A stretch of 64,000 bases of DNA, taken from the NCBI RefSeq assembly GCF_900101905.1, contig NZ_FNAJ01000007.1, forward strand, positions 385,798 to 449,797, written 5' to 3'. This DNA is from Myxococcus virescens. GTDB lineage: Bacteria; Myxococcota; Myxococcia; Myxococcales; Myxococcaceae. Numbering within the stretch: the first letter of the stretch is position 1; each line of letters begins with the position of its first letter. Below the pieces are notes generated by a model. It was not told the origin of the DNA. It searched no databases and worked only from the letters and a program-made list of their open reading frames with translations. This document shows, piece after piece, positions 55,201 to 64,000 of this stretch. The position numbers were made by a program, and so were the translations under genes.

Positions 55201-58200
55201 ACGGGACGCTCGAAAAGAGGCGCACGTCGCGCCTCGCACGCCCGTGGAGCAGATGCTCGCGGGCTTCTGGGCGGAGGTGCTGCGCCTGGAGACGGTGGGG
55301 CTGCACGACAACTTCTTCGAGGTGGGCGGACACTCGCTGCTGGCAATGCAACTGGTCGCGCGGGTCCGAGAAGCCTTCCGAGTGGACCTGCCGCTGCGCG
55401 ACGTCTTCGAGTCGGCCACGGTGGCGGCGCTCGCGGAACGGATTTCCAGGGCGGTGGCGACCGCGGGGATTCCGGCGCCTCCGCTGAAGCGGATGGATCG
55501 CGGCGGCACGGCTCCATTGTCATTCGCGCAGCAGCGGCTGTGGTTCCTGGCGCAGCTCGACCCGGCCAATACGTCCTACAACCTCTGGGCGCCTGTGCGC
55601 GTGACGGGGGCGTTGGACGTCGGTGCGCTGGCACGGAGCTTCGAGGCGTTGATCCGCCGGCATGAGGCGCTGCGCACCACGTTCCGCGCCGAAGGTGGCT
55701 CGCCGGTGCAGGTCATCTCCGCGGAGACGCAGGTTCCGCTGGAGGTGGTGGACCTGTCCGTATTGCCAGAGGGCGAACGCGAGGCCTCGGCGAAGGCACG
55801 GACCGAGGCGGAAGTGGGCCGGCCGTTCCAACTGGAGCAGGGGCCCTTGCTGCGTACGGTGCTGCTCAAGTTGTCCGAACAGGAGCACGTGCTGGTGCTG
55901 GTGATGCACCACATCGTGTCGGACTACTGGTCCATGGGCATCCTCGTGCGGGAGGTGGCCGCGCTCTACGAGGCATTGTCCCAGGGGCGGCCGGCACAGC
56001 TGACCGAGCTGCCCGTGCAGTACGCGGACTTCGCGATGTGGCAGCGCGATTGGTTCAAGGGGCAGGTGCTGGAGTCACAGCTCGCGTACTGGCGGAAGCA
56101 GCTTGCCGGGGCGCCGCGAGCGTTGGAGCTCCCCACGGACAAACCGCGACCCGCGACGCAGACGTTCCAGGGCGCGAACCTTCAGGTCCTGTGGCCGAAG
56201 GTGCTGTGGCGTGAGGTGGAGTCGCTCGGCCGACGCGAAGGCGCGACGCCCTTCATGGTGTTGCTGGCCGCGTTCCAGACGGTGCTGTCGCGCTACTCGG
56301 GCCAGGACGACGTGAGCGTGGGGGCTCCCATCGCAGGGCGTTCGCACTCGGAGACGGAGGGGCTGATTGGGTTCTTCGTCAACACGCTGGTCCTGCGGTC
56401 GAAGCTGTCGCCCGCGCTGAGCTTCCGCGCGCTGCTGAGGCAGGTCCGTGAGGTGACCCTGGGCGCCTATGCGCACCAGGACGTGTCATTCGAGAAGCTG
56501 GTGGAGGAACTCCAGCCCGAGCGTGACCTGAGCCGCAGCCCGTTGTTCCAGGTGACGCTGACACTTCAGAACACCCCTGCCGCCGAAGTCCAGCTGAGGG
56601 GCATCACCCTCAAGGGACTGGCGGCGGAGGAGAAGACGTCGAAGTTCGATCTGTCACTGGTTGTGGAGGAGGTGCCGGACGGCGTCGTGGCGATGGTCAA
56701 CTACAACAGCGACCTGTTCGAGGCCGGGACGATGGACCGGCTGCTCGGACACTTGAGGGTGCTGTTGGAGGCCGCCGTCGCTGAGCCGGAGACGCGGCTG
56801 GCCGAGCTGCCGTTGATGGGGAGTGACGAGCGGCACCGGCTGGTGGAGGAGTTGCGTGGGACGGCTTCCACGTACCCACGCGATGCGAGCCTGAGTGTCC
56901 TCTTCGAGCAGCAGGCGCAGCGGACGCCGGACGCAGTGGCGGTGGAGTACGAGGACCGGCAACTGACGTACGGGGAGTTGAATCGCCGTGCCAACCAGTT
57001 GGCGCACCACCTGAAGGGCATGGGCGTGGGGCTCGAGGTGCGGGTGGGGTTGTGCGTGGAGCGCTCGCTGGAGCTGGTGGTGAGCGTGCTGGGCATCCTG
57101 AAGGCGGGGGGCGTGTACGTGCCTTTGGATGCCAGCTACCCGCTGGAGCGTCTGGCGTGGATGAAGGCGGAGGCCGGCGTCGCAGTGCTGGTGGCGCAGG
57201 AAAAGCTGGCGGACGAGGTGGCCGCGGGTGGCGAGCTGGTGGTGTGCGTGGACACGGAGTGGGACACGCAAATTGCCCTGCAACCGGAGGTCGCACCGAG
57301 CACGCATGTGGGTGGGGGCAACCTGGCGTACGTGATGTTCACGTCAGGGAGCACGGGGAAGCCGAAGGGCGTAGGCGTACCGCATCGAGCGGTGTCACGC
57401 CTGGTGCTGGGGACGGACTTCGCGCACTTCGGGCCTGAGGAGGTGTGGCTGCAACTGGCGCCCATCTCCTTCGATGCATCGACGCTGGAGGTATGGGGCG
57501 CGCTGCTGCACGGCGCGAAGCTGGTGGTGTACCCGGCGGGGACGCCGTCGTTGGAGGAGCTGGGCCGGAAGCTGGAGTCTTCAGGTGTGACGTCGCTGTG
57601 GCTGACAGCGGCGCTCTTCGAGCAGATGCAGGCACGGCAGCCGAAGGCGCTGGCTAGCGTCCGTCAGCTGCTGGCGGGCGGCGACGCGCTGCCGGTGTTG
57701 CGCGTGAAGGAGCGGTTGGAAGCGGGCGGTGTGCTCATCAACGGGTACGGCCCGACGGAGAACACGACGTTCACCAGCACGTACCGAATGGAGAGGCCGG
57801 AGGAGGTAGGTGCCTCGGTGTCCATCGGCCGGCCGGTGAAGAACACGGTGGCCTACGTGCTGGACTTGGGGATGCGCCCGGTGCCGGTGGGGGTGCCGGG
57901 TGAGCTGTACGTGGGCGGAGACGGGTTGGCAGTGGGGTACGTGGGGCGCCCGGAGCTGACGGCGGAGCGCTTCGTACCAAGCCCATTCGGTGAGGGAGAG
58001 CGACTGTACCGCACGGGGGACGTGGTGCGGTGGCTGAGCAACGGGACGTTGGAGTTCCTGGGTCGCGCGGACATGCAGGTGAAGGTGCGTGGGTACCGCA
58101 TCGAGTTGGGTGAAGTGGAGGCGGTGCTGGCCCAGCACGTTGGCGTCAACGAAGCAGTGGTGGTGGCGCGGGAGGATGGGGGCGAAGGCAAGCGGTTGGT

Positions 58201-61200
58201 GGCCTACGTGACGGCGCAAGAGGGCGCGGAACTGGAGTCCAGCGCGCTGCGAAGCCACGTGAAGCAGCGACTGCCCGAGTACATGGTGCCGTCAGCATAT
58301 GTGGTGCTGGAGTCGCTGCCGCTGACGCCGAACGGGAAGGTGGACCGTAAGGCGCTGCCCGCCCCGGATGCCCAGGGGCCGAAGACGGCACACTTCGAGG
58401 CGCCTCGCACAGCGACCGAGCAGAAGCTGGCGTCCATCTTCACTGAGGTACTCAACGTCGAGGGCGTCGGACTGGAGGGGGACTTCTTCGAGTTGGGTGG
58501 CCACTCGCTGCTGGCCACGCAGTTGGTGTCGCGCGTCCGCGAGTTCTTCCAGGTGGAACTCCCCCTGAGGGACGTCTTCGAATCTCCGACGGTGGAGAAG
58601 CTCGCTCTCCGGCTGGAGGAAGTGCAGGCGGGGACTTCATCCCTTCACGCACCGCCCCTGAAGCGGAGCCCTCGGTTGGGGGCACTGCCGCTATCGTTCG
58701 CTCAGCAGCGGCTGTGGTTCCTCGAACAGCTGGAGCCAGGCAGCCCCGTTTACAACATCCCCTTGGCCATCCAGCTTTCGGGCGCCCTGCGAGTCGATGC
58801 ACTGGAGCGCGCGCTTCGTGAGTTGGTGCGGCGCCACGAAGTCCTGCGAACGACGTTCCGCTCCGAGGGCGGGACGCCCGTACAAATCGTCTCCCACCAG
58901 GCGGTGAATGCACTACCGGTGGTGGACCTGTCGTCGCTCTCGTCCGAGGCGGCCGAGGCGGAGGTCCAGCATCTGCTGCGTGAGGAATCCCTTCGCGGAT
59001 TCGACCTCGCCAGTGGGCCGTTGCTACGCACGCGATTGTTGAAGCGCTCCGAGGCGGAGCATGTGCTCCTGGCGAACATGCACCACATCGTCTCGGACGG
59101 GTGGTCCATGGGCGTCATCGTCCGGGAACTCGCTGCGCTCTACGGGGCCTTTCGCGAAGGGCAGCCGTCGCCGCTGCCTGAACTGGACGTGCAGTACGGT
59201 GACTTCTCCGCTTGGCAGCGCGCCTGGCTGGAGAGTGGCGCGCTTCAGCGGCAACTGGACTGGTGGCGTCAGCAGCTTGAAGGAGCCCCTCACGTCCTCT
59301 CGATTCCCACGGACAGGCCGCTGCCCGCGGTTCAGACCTTCCGAGGCGCGAATCTCCCGGTGAGCATCCCACCAGCGTTGTCTTCAGGCGTGAAGGCACT
59401 GGCGCAGCGGCATGGTGCAACGCCGTTCATGGTGCTGCTGGCGGGCTTCCAGGTGTTGCTATCCCGGTACTCGGGGCAGGACGACCTGGTGGTGGGAACG
59501 CCCGTCGCCGGGCGTAACCGCGCGGAGACAGAAGGGCTCATCGGCTTTTTCGTCAACACCCTGGCGTTGCGGGCACGCGCGTCCGCTGAGAAGCCGTTCC
59601 TCACGCTGCTTCGCGAGGTGAAGGACGCGGCGCTGGGTGCCTACGCGCATCAGGACGTTCCATTCGAGCAGCTCGTGGAAGAGCTCCAGCCGGAACGCAC
59701 GCTCAGCCACTCGCCGCTGTTCCAGGTGATGTTCTCCCTGCAGAACACACCGGTGCCGGCGGCGCTCGTGCCCGGGCTTTCGATGAGCGCGATGGACACG
59801 GAGATCGGCGCCGCGAAGTTCTTCCTGACGCTGGCGTTGGAAGACCTGCCGGACGGCTTCTCCGGCGTCTTCGAGTACAACGCGGACCTCTTCGAGCCGG
59901 CCACCGTCCAGCGCATGGCCGCGCACTGGCTCACGCTGTTGGAGGCTGCCGTGGCCTCCCCGGACCGCCGATTGTCCGAGCTGCCGCTGCTCTCTCCTCG
60001 AGAGCGGCACCAGCTCCTGGTGGAGTGGAACGACACCACAGCGGAGTATCCACGCGATACGCCCGTGCACGTGCAGTTGGCGGACCTGGCGACGCGCATT
60101 CCGGAAACGGTGGCGCTCGCTTGGGAGGGTGGGCAGCTCACTTTCGCGGAGCTGATGGCGCGGAGCCGCTTGTTGGCGGCGCATTTGCGGCGCTTGGGAG
60201 TGGGCCCCGAGGTCCGGGTGGGCCTCTTGGCGCGCCGATCGCCGGAGTTGGTGGTGGGACTGCTCGCCATCCTGGAGGCCGGTGGTGCCTGGGTGCCGCT
60301 GGAGCCGGACGCTCCCCGTGAGCGGCTGACGCGCATCCTGGAGGACGCGGCGCCCGAGGTACTCCTCACCCAGCGGGCGGTGCGAGACCTGGCGCCCGCG
60401 ACCTCGATGCCCGTGGTGTTGCTCGAGGATGACCTTGGGTCATTCGCCGCTGGGACTTGGGATGCGAGCGTGGTGGCGGACAACGCCGCCTACGTCCTCT
60501 TCACCTCGGGGTCCACGGGACGTCCGAAGGGCGTGCTCGTCTCCCACCGCGCATTGGCGCGACACACGGCGTGGTTCATCACCGCGTTGAAGCTGGGCGT
60601 GGGAGACCGGGTGTTGCAGAAGGCCTCTGCTGGCTTCGACGCCTCGGTGCCCGAGCTGCTGGCCACGCTGGTCTCTGGTGCTCGGCTGGTCATCGCACCG
60701 CCTGATGCGGAGAGCGACACCGAGGTGCTGCTGGCCGCGTTGGAACGCCAGCAGGTCACGGTGCTCCAGTTGGTTCCGTCGCAGCTTCGCGTCCTGTTGG
60801 CGCACGAAGGTGTGGCGCGAGCCGCGGGCCTGAGGGTTCTGGTATCCGGGGGCGAGGCGCTGCCGGTGGAGCTCGTTCATCAGGCTCGGGAGCGGTTGCC
60901 GTCCACGCTCATCATCAATGCGTACGGACCGACCGAGACCACGGTCGATGCCACGGCCTGGCTGGGAGGCGACCTGGGCGAAGGCCCCTTCGCGCCCATT
61001 GGCCGACCCATCGCGAACACCCAGGCCTACGTCCTGGATGCACAGGGCCAGCCGGTCCCCGTGGGCGTCCCGGGTGAGCTCTTCGTCGGTGGAGATGGTC
61101 TGGCTCGTGGGTACGTGGGCCGGCCAGACCTGACGGCGGAGCGTTTCGTGCCTGACGCCTTGGGACGTACACCGGGCGCCCGGCTCTACCGCACGGGGGA

Positions 61201-64000
61201 CCAGGTGCGGTGGCGCTCGGGGGGCTCGCTGGAGTTCCTGGGCCGTGTGGACACGCAGGTGAAGGTGCGGGGGCACCGCGTCGAACCCGGCGAAGTGGAG
61301 GCGGTGCTTGCGGAGCACCCGGCCATCCACGTCGCCGTGGTGGTGTCACGGAAGGACGTTTCGAATGAGACGCGGCTCGTGGCCTACGTGGTGCCAGGCG
61401 ATGCGTCAGGAGCGGTGGATGCCACAGTGCTGCGCGCCTTCCTGGTGGAGCGCCTGCCTCCAGCCATGGTGCCCTCGTGGTTCGTGGTCCTGGAATCGCT
61501 GCCGCTGCTCCCCAGCGGAAAGGTGGACCGCAAGGCGCTGCCCGCGCCCGACATGGACGTCAGCGAGCGACAGTACGTCGCACCCCGCACCCCGACGGAA
61601 GAGCTGCTGTGCGGCTTCTTCAGCAGGGTGCTGGGCGTGGAGCGCGTGGGCATCCACGACGGATTCTTCGAGCTGGGGGGCCACTCGCTCCTCGCGACAC
61701 AGCTCGTCTCTCGGGTGCGGTCGGCCTTCCGGGTGGAGCTCGCGCTGCGGGAGTTGTTCGAGGCGCCCACGGTCGCGGACCTGGCGCGTCGAATCGATCA
61801 GGCGAAGCAGTCTGGGGCCGAGATGCCGATGCTTCGGAGCTCGGCGGTGCCTCGCGCACGTGAGCTCCCCTTGTCGTTCGCGCAGCAGCGGCTTTGGTTC
61901 CTGGATCAACTCCAGCCAGGAAGTGCGTTCTACAACGTGTCCGCGGTGGTGAAGTTGACCGGCCCGCTGGACCCGAGCGCGCTGGAGTGGAGCTTCGAGG
62001 AACTGGTGCGTCGCCATGAGGCCCTGCGAACGACCTTCCGGGCCCAGGGGGGGACCCCGGTACAGGTCATCTCGGCCGATCCGACGCTCGCCTTCGCTGT
62101 GGTGTCCCTGGAAGCGCTGGATGACACCGAGCGCGATGCCGCTGCGAAGCGCTGGGCTGAAGAGGAGGCCCAGCGGCCCTTCGACCTGAAGAAGGGGCCG
62201 TTGCTGCGGGCCACGTTGCTACAGCTGCGGGAGCGGGAGCACGTGCTGGTGCTGGTGATGCACCACATCGTGTCGGACGAATGGTCCATGGGCATCCTCG
62301 TGCGCGAGGTGGCCGCGCTCTACGAGCCGCTGTCCCAGGGACAGCGCTCCTCGTTGCCGGACCTTCCGATTCAGTATGGCGATTACGCTGTCTGGCAGCA
62401 CCAGTGGCTGGCAGAGGACGTGTTGGAGGCGCAGCTCGGATACTGGCGACAGCAGCTCGCTGGGGCGCCGAGTGCGTTGGCGTTGCCCACGGACAAGCCC
62501 CGCCCGGTGATGCAGACGTTCCGCGGGAGCATGCAGGAGGCGCTCTGGCCCTCCGAGCTATGGGCCGCGGTAAAGGCGCTCGGGCAGAGAGAGGGCGCGA
62601 CACCGTTCATGGTGCTGCTCGCGGCCTTCCAGACGCTGCTGTCGCGCTACTCGGGCCAGGATGACGTGAGCGTGGGCTCGCCTATCGCGGGCCGCACGCG
62701 TGAAGAGACGGAGGGGTTGATTGGCTTCTTCGTCAACACGTTGGTGCTGCGGACGAAGGTCTCCCCTGTGTCGATCTTCCGCGAGCTGCTCGCTCAGGTG
62801 CGGGAGGTGACGCTGGGTGCGTATGCGCACCAGGATGTGCCGTTCGAGAAGCTGGTGGAGGAACTCCAGCCCGAGCGTGACCTGAGCCGCAGTCCGCTGT
62901 TCCAGGTGACGCTGACGCTGCAGAACACGCCTTTCTCCGAGGTCCAACTGCGGGAGCTGACGCTGACGGGCGTCGACGCCGAGGAGCAGACCTCGAAGTT
63001 CGATTTGTCGCTGCTCGCGGAAGAGGTACCGCACGGGTTCTCCGTGGCGGTGAACTACAACAGCGACCTGTTTGAAGCCGCGACGATGGAACGGTTGCTG
63101 GGGCACTTGCGGGTGTTTCTGGAAGCCGCTGTGAGCGCTCCAGAGACGCGGCTTCTCGACTTGCCGCTGATGGGGAGTGAGGAGCAGCAGCGGTTGGTGA
63201 AGGAGTGGCGCGGGACGGCTTCCACGTACCCACGCGATGCCAGCCTGAGTGCCCTCTTCGAGCAGCAGGCGCAGCGGACGCCGGACGCAGTGGCGGTGGA
63301 GTACGAGGACCGGCGGTTGACGTACGGGGAGTTGAACCGGCGCTCCAACCAGTTGGCACACCACCTGAGAAGCATGGGTGTGGGGCCCGAGGTGCGGGTG
63401 GGGTTGTGCGTGGAGCGCTCGCTGGAGTTGGTGGTGAGCGTGCTGGGCATCCTGAAGGCGGGAGGCGTTTACGTGCCGCTGGATGCCAGCTACCCGCTGG
63501 AGCGTCTGTCGTGGATGAAGGCGGAGGCCGGCGTCGCAGTGCTGGTGGCGCAGGAGAAGCTCGCGGATGAGGTGGCCGCGGGTGGCGAACTGGTGGTGTG
63601 TGTGGACACGGAGTGGGACACGCTGATTGCCCTGCAACCGGAGGTCGCACCGAGCACGCATGTGGGTGGGGGCAACCTGGCGTACGTGATGTTCACGTCG
63701 GGAAGCACGGGGAAGCCGAAGGGCGTGGGCGTGCCCCACCGAGCGGTGTCACGCCTGGTGCTGGGGACGGACTTCGCACACTTCGGGCATGAGGAGGTGT
63801 GGCTGCAACTGGCGCCCATCTCCTTCGATGCATCGACGCTGGAGGTATGGGGCGCGCTGCTGCACGGCTCGCGGTTGGTGGTGTACCCGGCGGGGACGCC
63901 GTCGCTGGAGGAGTTGGGCCGCAAGCTGGAGTCGTCAGGTGTGACGTCACTGTGGCTGACGGCGGCGCTCTTCGAGCAGATGCAGGCGAGGCAGCCGAAG
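52220..64000 (+). CDS. Nonribosomal peptide synthetase, 3' end outside window (C-A-PCP x3, C-A...)
   Basis: The ATG at 52220 is 3 bp after the previous stop; the frame stays open for 3927 codons to the window edge, so the gene is incomplete and its release domain is not visible. N-terminal helix [17 protein letters not shown] is a likely docking partner for the acidic tail upstream. Modules: C1 (HHLISDP) A1 ([11 protein letters not shown] 639, [14 protein letters not shown]) PCP1 (Ser1039); C2 (HHIVSDY 1230) A2 PCP2 (Ser2096); C3 (HHIVSDG) A3 ([11 protein letters not shown] 2761) PCP3 (Ser3156); C4 (HHIVSDE 3348) A4, cut. Pocket residues by eye: A2 and A4 D-A-L-W-L-G-G-T-F (valine-like; A4 read only to W), A3 D-A-P-Q-L-S-A-V-D (unknown), A1 D-T-E-N-V-G-T-A-V (unknown). 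No epimerase so far. Completes the line begun at 21925. Confidence 0.95.
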   Translation, partial: MGNETDKKPTLTREEKLALLAKRLEKKPRPALPLTFSQQRVWFLVQRSPGLPAYHLPLVLELSGRLDEAVMERSFQEVARRHESLRTHFGEVSGTPVQFVDPQARLPFTVEGLEDVPEAAREAAVRQRIQLELETPFDLSRGPLARGVLLRVAPERHVLLVVVHHLISDPRSMGVLAHEVVALYDAFAQGLPSPLPVLPLQYGDYASWQRGKLRGDALDAHLELWRKRLEGAPHELELPTDRPRRSATGRAARRRALLPVPWVERLESLAQAEGATLFMAVLAGLQVLLSRYTGQKDLLVGASHTNRGRQETKGLVGLFAEPLVLRADLSGRPGYRELLRRAKADTEEAFANAHVPFEPLLSALGVEQDPMHAPMFQVLLGEIDAPPPLREVQGLDVRVLDADVSSTDVDLTLMMSRGPEGLALTALYNAELYDAATIEGLLGHLETLLDAAVTSPDRPVETLVMLPVEERHRLLETWNGANESLPPDACAHALFEAQVARTPDATAVVSGGESVTYRELNARANHVAAHLRALGVGLESRVAVCVERSVELLAALLGVLKAGGAYVPLDPEYPAERLGYMLEDSGARVVVARRQYRERLGEAPGRVWLDVASLTPDAAGMTSAPTAVVPPEAAAYVLYTSGSTGRPKGVVVQHRSLVSFIRAEWQVCPVEPGDRVLQFASISWDTSAEEIYPCLTRGGTLVLRTPEMLDVPEVFLARCEAAGITQLNLPTAFWHEVTASLDDGKARLPSGLKWVVIGGERAVPARVSQWRQRVGRAVPLLNTYGLTEVTAVATAVDLTTDTEDFGREVAIGRPLSNVRVYVLDGELEPVPAGVVGELYVGGEGVARGYLGRPELTAERFVPAPQGDGARLYRTGDKARWRRDGVLEYLGRGDSQVKVRGHRIEPGEVESALLGQPGVREALVVVREDAPGDKRLVAYVVPRDGRVLEGGEVRAGLESRLPRFMVPQAVVVLERLPLLPNGKVDRKALPAPEAARDARKEAHVAPRTPVEQMLAGFWAEVLRLETVGLHDNFFEVGGHSLLAMQLVARVREAFRVDLPLRDVFESATVAALAERISRAVATAGIPAPPLKRMDRGGTAPLSFAQQRLWFLAQLDPANTSYNLWAPVRVTGALDVGALARSFEALIRRHEALRTTFRAEGGSPVQVISAETQVPLEVVDLSVLPEGEREASAKARTEAEVGRPFQLEQGPLLRTVLLKLSEQEHVLVLVMHHIVSDYWSMGILVREVAALYEALSQGRPAQLTELPVQYADFAMWQRDWFKGQVLESQLAYWRKQLAGAPRALELPTDKPRPATQTFQGANLQVLWPKVLWREVESLGRREGATPFMVLLAAFQTVLSRYSGQDDVSVGAPIAGRSHSETEGLIGFFVNTLVLRSKLSPALSFRALLRQVREVTLGAYAHQDVSFEKLVEELQPERDLSRSPLFQVTLTLQNTPAAEVQLRGITLKGLAAEEKTSKFDLSLVVEEVPDGVVAMVNYNSDLFEAGTMDRLLGHLRVLLEAAVAEPETRLAELPLMGSDERHRLVEELRGTASTYPRDASLSVLFEQQAQRTPDAVAVEYEDRQLTYGELNRRANQLAHHLKGMGVGLEVRVGLCVERSLELVVSVLGILKAGGVYVPLDASYPLERLAWMKAEAGVAVLVAQEKLADEVAAGGELVVCVDTEWDTQIALQPEVAPSTHVGGGNLAYVMFTSGSTGKPKGVGVPHRAVSRLVLGTDFAHFGPEEVWLQLAPISFDASTLEVWGALLHGAKLVVYPAGTPSLEELGRKLESSGVTSLWLTAALFEQMQARQPKALASVRQLLAGGDALPVLRVKERLEAGGVLINGYGPTENTTFTSTYRMERPEEVGASVSIGRPVKNTVAYVLDLGMRPVPVGVPGELYVGGDGLAVGYVGRPELTAERFVPSPFGEGERLYRTGDVVRWLSNGTLEFLGRADMQVKVRGYRIELGEVEAVLAQHVGVNEAVVVAREDGGEGKRLVAYVTAQEGAELESSALRSHVKQRLPEYMVPSAYVVLESLPLTPNGKVDRKALPAPDAQGPKTAHFEAPRTATEQKLASIFTEVLNVEGVGLEGDFFELGGHSLLATQLVSRVREFFQVELPLRDVFESPTVEKLALRLEEVQAGTSSLHAPPLKRSPRLGALPLSFAQQRLWFLEQLEPGSPVYNIPLAIQLSGALRVDALERALRELVRRHEVLRTTFRSEGGTPVQIVSHQAVNALPVVDLSSLSSEAAEAEVQHLLREESLRGFDLASGPLLRTRLLKRSEAEHVLLANMHHIVSDGWSMGVIVRELAALYGAFREGQPSPLPELDVQYGDFSAWQRAWLESGALQRQLDWWRQQLEGAPHVLSIPTDRPLPAVQTFRGANLPVSIPPALSSGVKALAQRHGATPFMVLLAGFQVLLSRYSGQDDLVVGTPVAGRNRAETEGLIGFFVNTLALRARASAEKPFLTLLREVKDAALGAYAHQDVPFEQLVEELQPERTLSHSPLFQVMFSLQNTPVPAALVPGLSMSAMDTEIGAAKFFLTLALEDLPDGFSGVFEYNADLFEPATVQRMAAHWLTLLEAAVASPDRRLSELPLLSPRERHQLLVEWNDTTAEYPRDTPVHVQLADLATRIPETVALAWEGGQLTFAELMARSRLLAAHLRRLGVGPEVRVGLLARRSPELVVGLLAILEAGGAWVPLEPDAPRERLTRILEDAAPEVLLTQRAVRDLAPATSMPVVLLEDDLGSFAAGTWDASVVADNAAYVLFTSGSTGRPKGVLVSHRALARHTAWFITALKLGVGDRVLQKASAGFDASVPELLATLVSGARLVIAPPDAESDTEVLLAALERQQVTVLQLVPSQLRVLLAHEGVARAAGLRVLVSGGEALPVELVHQARERLPSTLIINAYGPTETTVDATAWLGGDLGEGPFAPIGRPIANTQAYVLDAQGQPVPVGVPGELFVGGDGLARGYVGRPDLTAERFVPDALGRTPGARLYRTGDQVRWRSGGSLEFLGRVDTQVKVRGHRVEPGEVEAVLAEHPAIHVAVVVSRKDVSNETRLVAYVVPGDASGAVDATVLRAFLVERLPPAMVPSWFVVLESLPLLPSGKVDRKALPAPDMDVSERQYVAPRTPTEELLCGFFSRVLGVERVGIHDGFFELGGHSLLATQLVSRVRSAFRVELALRELFEAPTVADLARRIDQAKQSGAEMPMLRSSAVPRARELPLSFAQQRLWFLDQLQPGSAFYNVSAVVKLTGPLDPSALEWSFEELVRRHEALRTTFRAQGGTPVQVISADPTLAFAVVSLEALDDTERDAAAKRWAEEEAQRPFDLKKGPLLRATLLQLREREHVLVLVMHHIVSDEWSMGILVREVAALYEPLSQGQRSSLPDLPIQYGDYAVWQHQWLAEDVLEAQLGYWRQQLAGAPSALALPTDKPRPVMQTFRGSMQEALWPSELWAAVKALGQREGATPFMVLLAAFQTLLSRYSGQDDVSVGSPIAGRTREETEGLIGFFVNTLVLRTKVSPVSIFRELLAQVREVTLGAYAHQDVPFEKLVEELQPERDLSRSPLFQVTLTLQNTPFSEVQLRELTLTGVDAEEQTSKFDLSLLAEEVPHGFSVAVNYNSDLFEAATMERLLGHLRVFLEAAVSAPETRLLDLPLMGSEEQQRLVKEWRGTASTYPRDASLSALFEQQAQRTPDAVAVEYEDRRLTYGELNRRSNQLAHHLRSMGVGPEVRVGLCVERSLELVVSVLGILKAGGVYVPLDASYPLERLSWMKAEAGVAVLVAQEKLADEVAAGGELVVCVDTEWDTLIALQPEVAPSTHVGGGNLAYVMFTSGSTGKPKGVGVPHRAVSRLVLGTDFAHFGHEEVWLQLAPISFDASTLEVWGALLHGSRLVVYPAGTPSLEELGRKLESSGVTSLWLTAALFEQMQARQPK
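55508..57646 (+). repeat. Intragenic C-A duplication, copy 1
   Basis: Module 2 C and A coding sequence that aligns without indels to 61862-64000 at a constant offset of 6354 bp (same register seen at 55904/62258, 56861/63215 and 57301/63655). By eye, 57061-57420 differs from its partner at 19 of 360 positions (about 95 percent identity), while the front of the C domain is more diverged. Confidence 0.85.
61862..64000 (+). repeat. Intragenic C-A duplication, copy 2 (runs off window)
   Basis: Module 4 partner of 55508-57646. The A domain up to the window edge is nearly the same protein as in module 2, including [14 protein letters not shown] and [15 protein letters not shown]. The offset of 6354 bp equals two modules. 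The right boundary is outside the window. Confidence 0.85.

Noticed and set aside
52220..64000. Possible frameshift, since no stop ends the last gene
   Set aside because: The frame stays open with intact motifs in order to the last base; the gene simply continues past the window.

Overview
The window is very GC-rich, with dense long genes, GTG and TTG starts beside ATG, and giant modular synthases. This fits a myxobacterium of the Myxococcus/Corallococcus type (inference from composition and gene content; no rRNA or housekeeping marker is present). Almost the whole window is secondary-metabolite biosynthesis. I see no rRNA, tRNA, CRISPR array or insertion sequence.

Left part (1-21633): a mixed accessory and polyketide block. 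The 3' end of a type I polyketide synthase (AT-ACP, + strand) enters from the left. It converges on a FemAB/GNAT-like acyltransferase and a glutathione S-transferase (both -). From a shared promoter region at 3857-3927 a short lantibiotic-dehydratase (LanB) protein and a circularly permuted ATP-grasp-like protein read rightward. Then comes a leftward operon whose transcription order is: luciferase-like flavin monooxygenase (18924-19955), KS-AT-KR-ACP synthase (14173-18795), KS-AT-ACP synthase (11074-14154), glycosyltransferase (9762-11039), type II thioesterase (9013-9765), a 107-residue ferredoxin-fold-like protein (8664-8987) and a JmjC/cupin oxygenase (7775-8641). A second copy of the ATP-grasp-like protein (20185-21633, -) separates this operon from the megasynthase.

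Right part (21925-64000): three co-directional megasynthase genes with 8-nt overlap or 3-nt spacing form one assembly line. Gene A (21925-39078) is FAAL-ACP-C-A(Gly, with inserted monooxygenase)-PCP-C-A(Ser)-PCP-E-C-A-PCP-C-A(Val)-PCP. Gene B (39071-52216) is KS-AT-ACP-C-[decayed A carrying a second monooxygenase]-C-A-PCP-E-C-[PCP lacking its serine]. Gene C (52220 to the window edge, still open) is C-A-PCP-C-A(Val-like)-PCP-C-A-PCP-C-A(Val-like). The logic is a lipo-initiated peptide with one malonate insertion directly after valine and two flavin oxidation steps on the line. From memory, the size and logic recall the single-protein myxoprincomide synthetase of Myxococcus xanthus; an alignment is needed to confirm or reject this.

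Most notable: two luciferase-like monooxygenase insertions in one assembly line, one of them in an adenylation domain that has lost its own catalytic motifs; a condensation domain followed by a carrier domain without its phosphopantetheine serine; a ketoreductase with the catalytic tyrosine replaced by histidine; a recent C-A duplication at a constant 6354-bp offset; and a LanB-like protein without an elimination domain, paired with a duplicated ATP-grasp-like enzyme and no visible precursor peptide.
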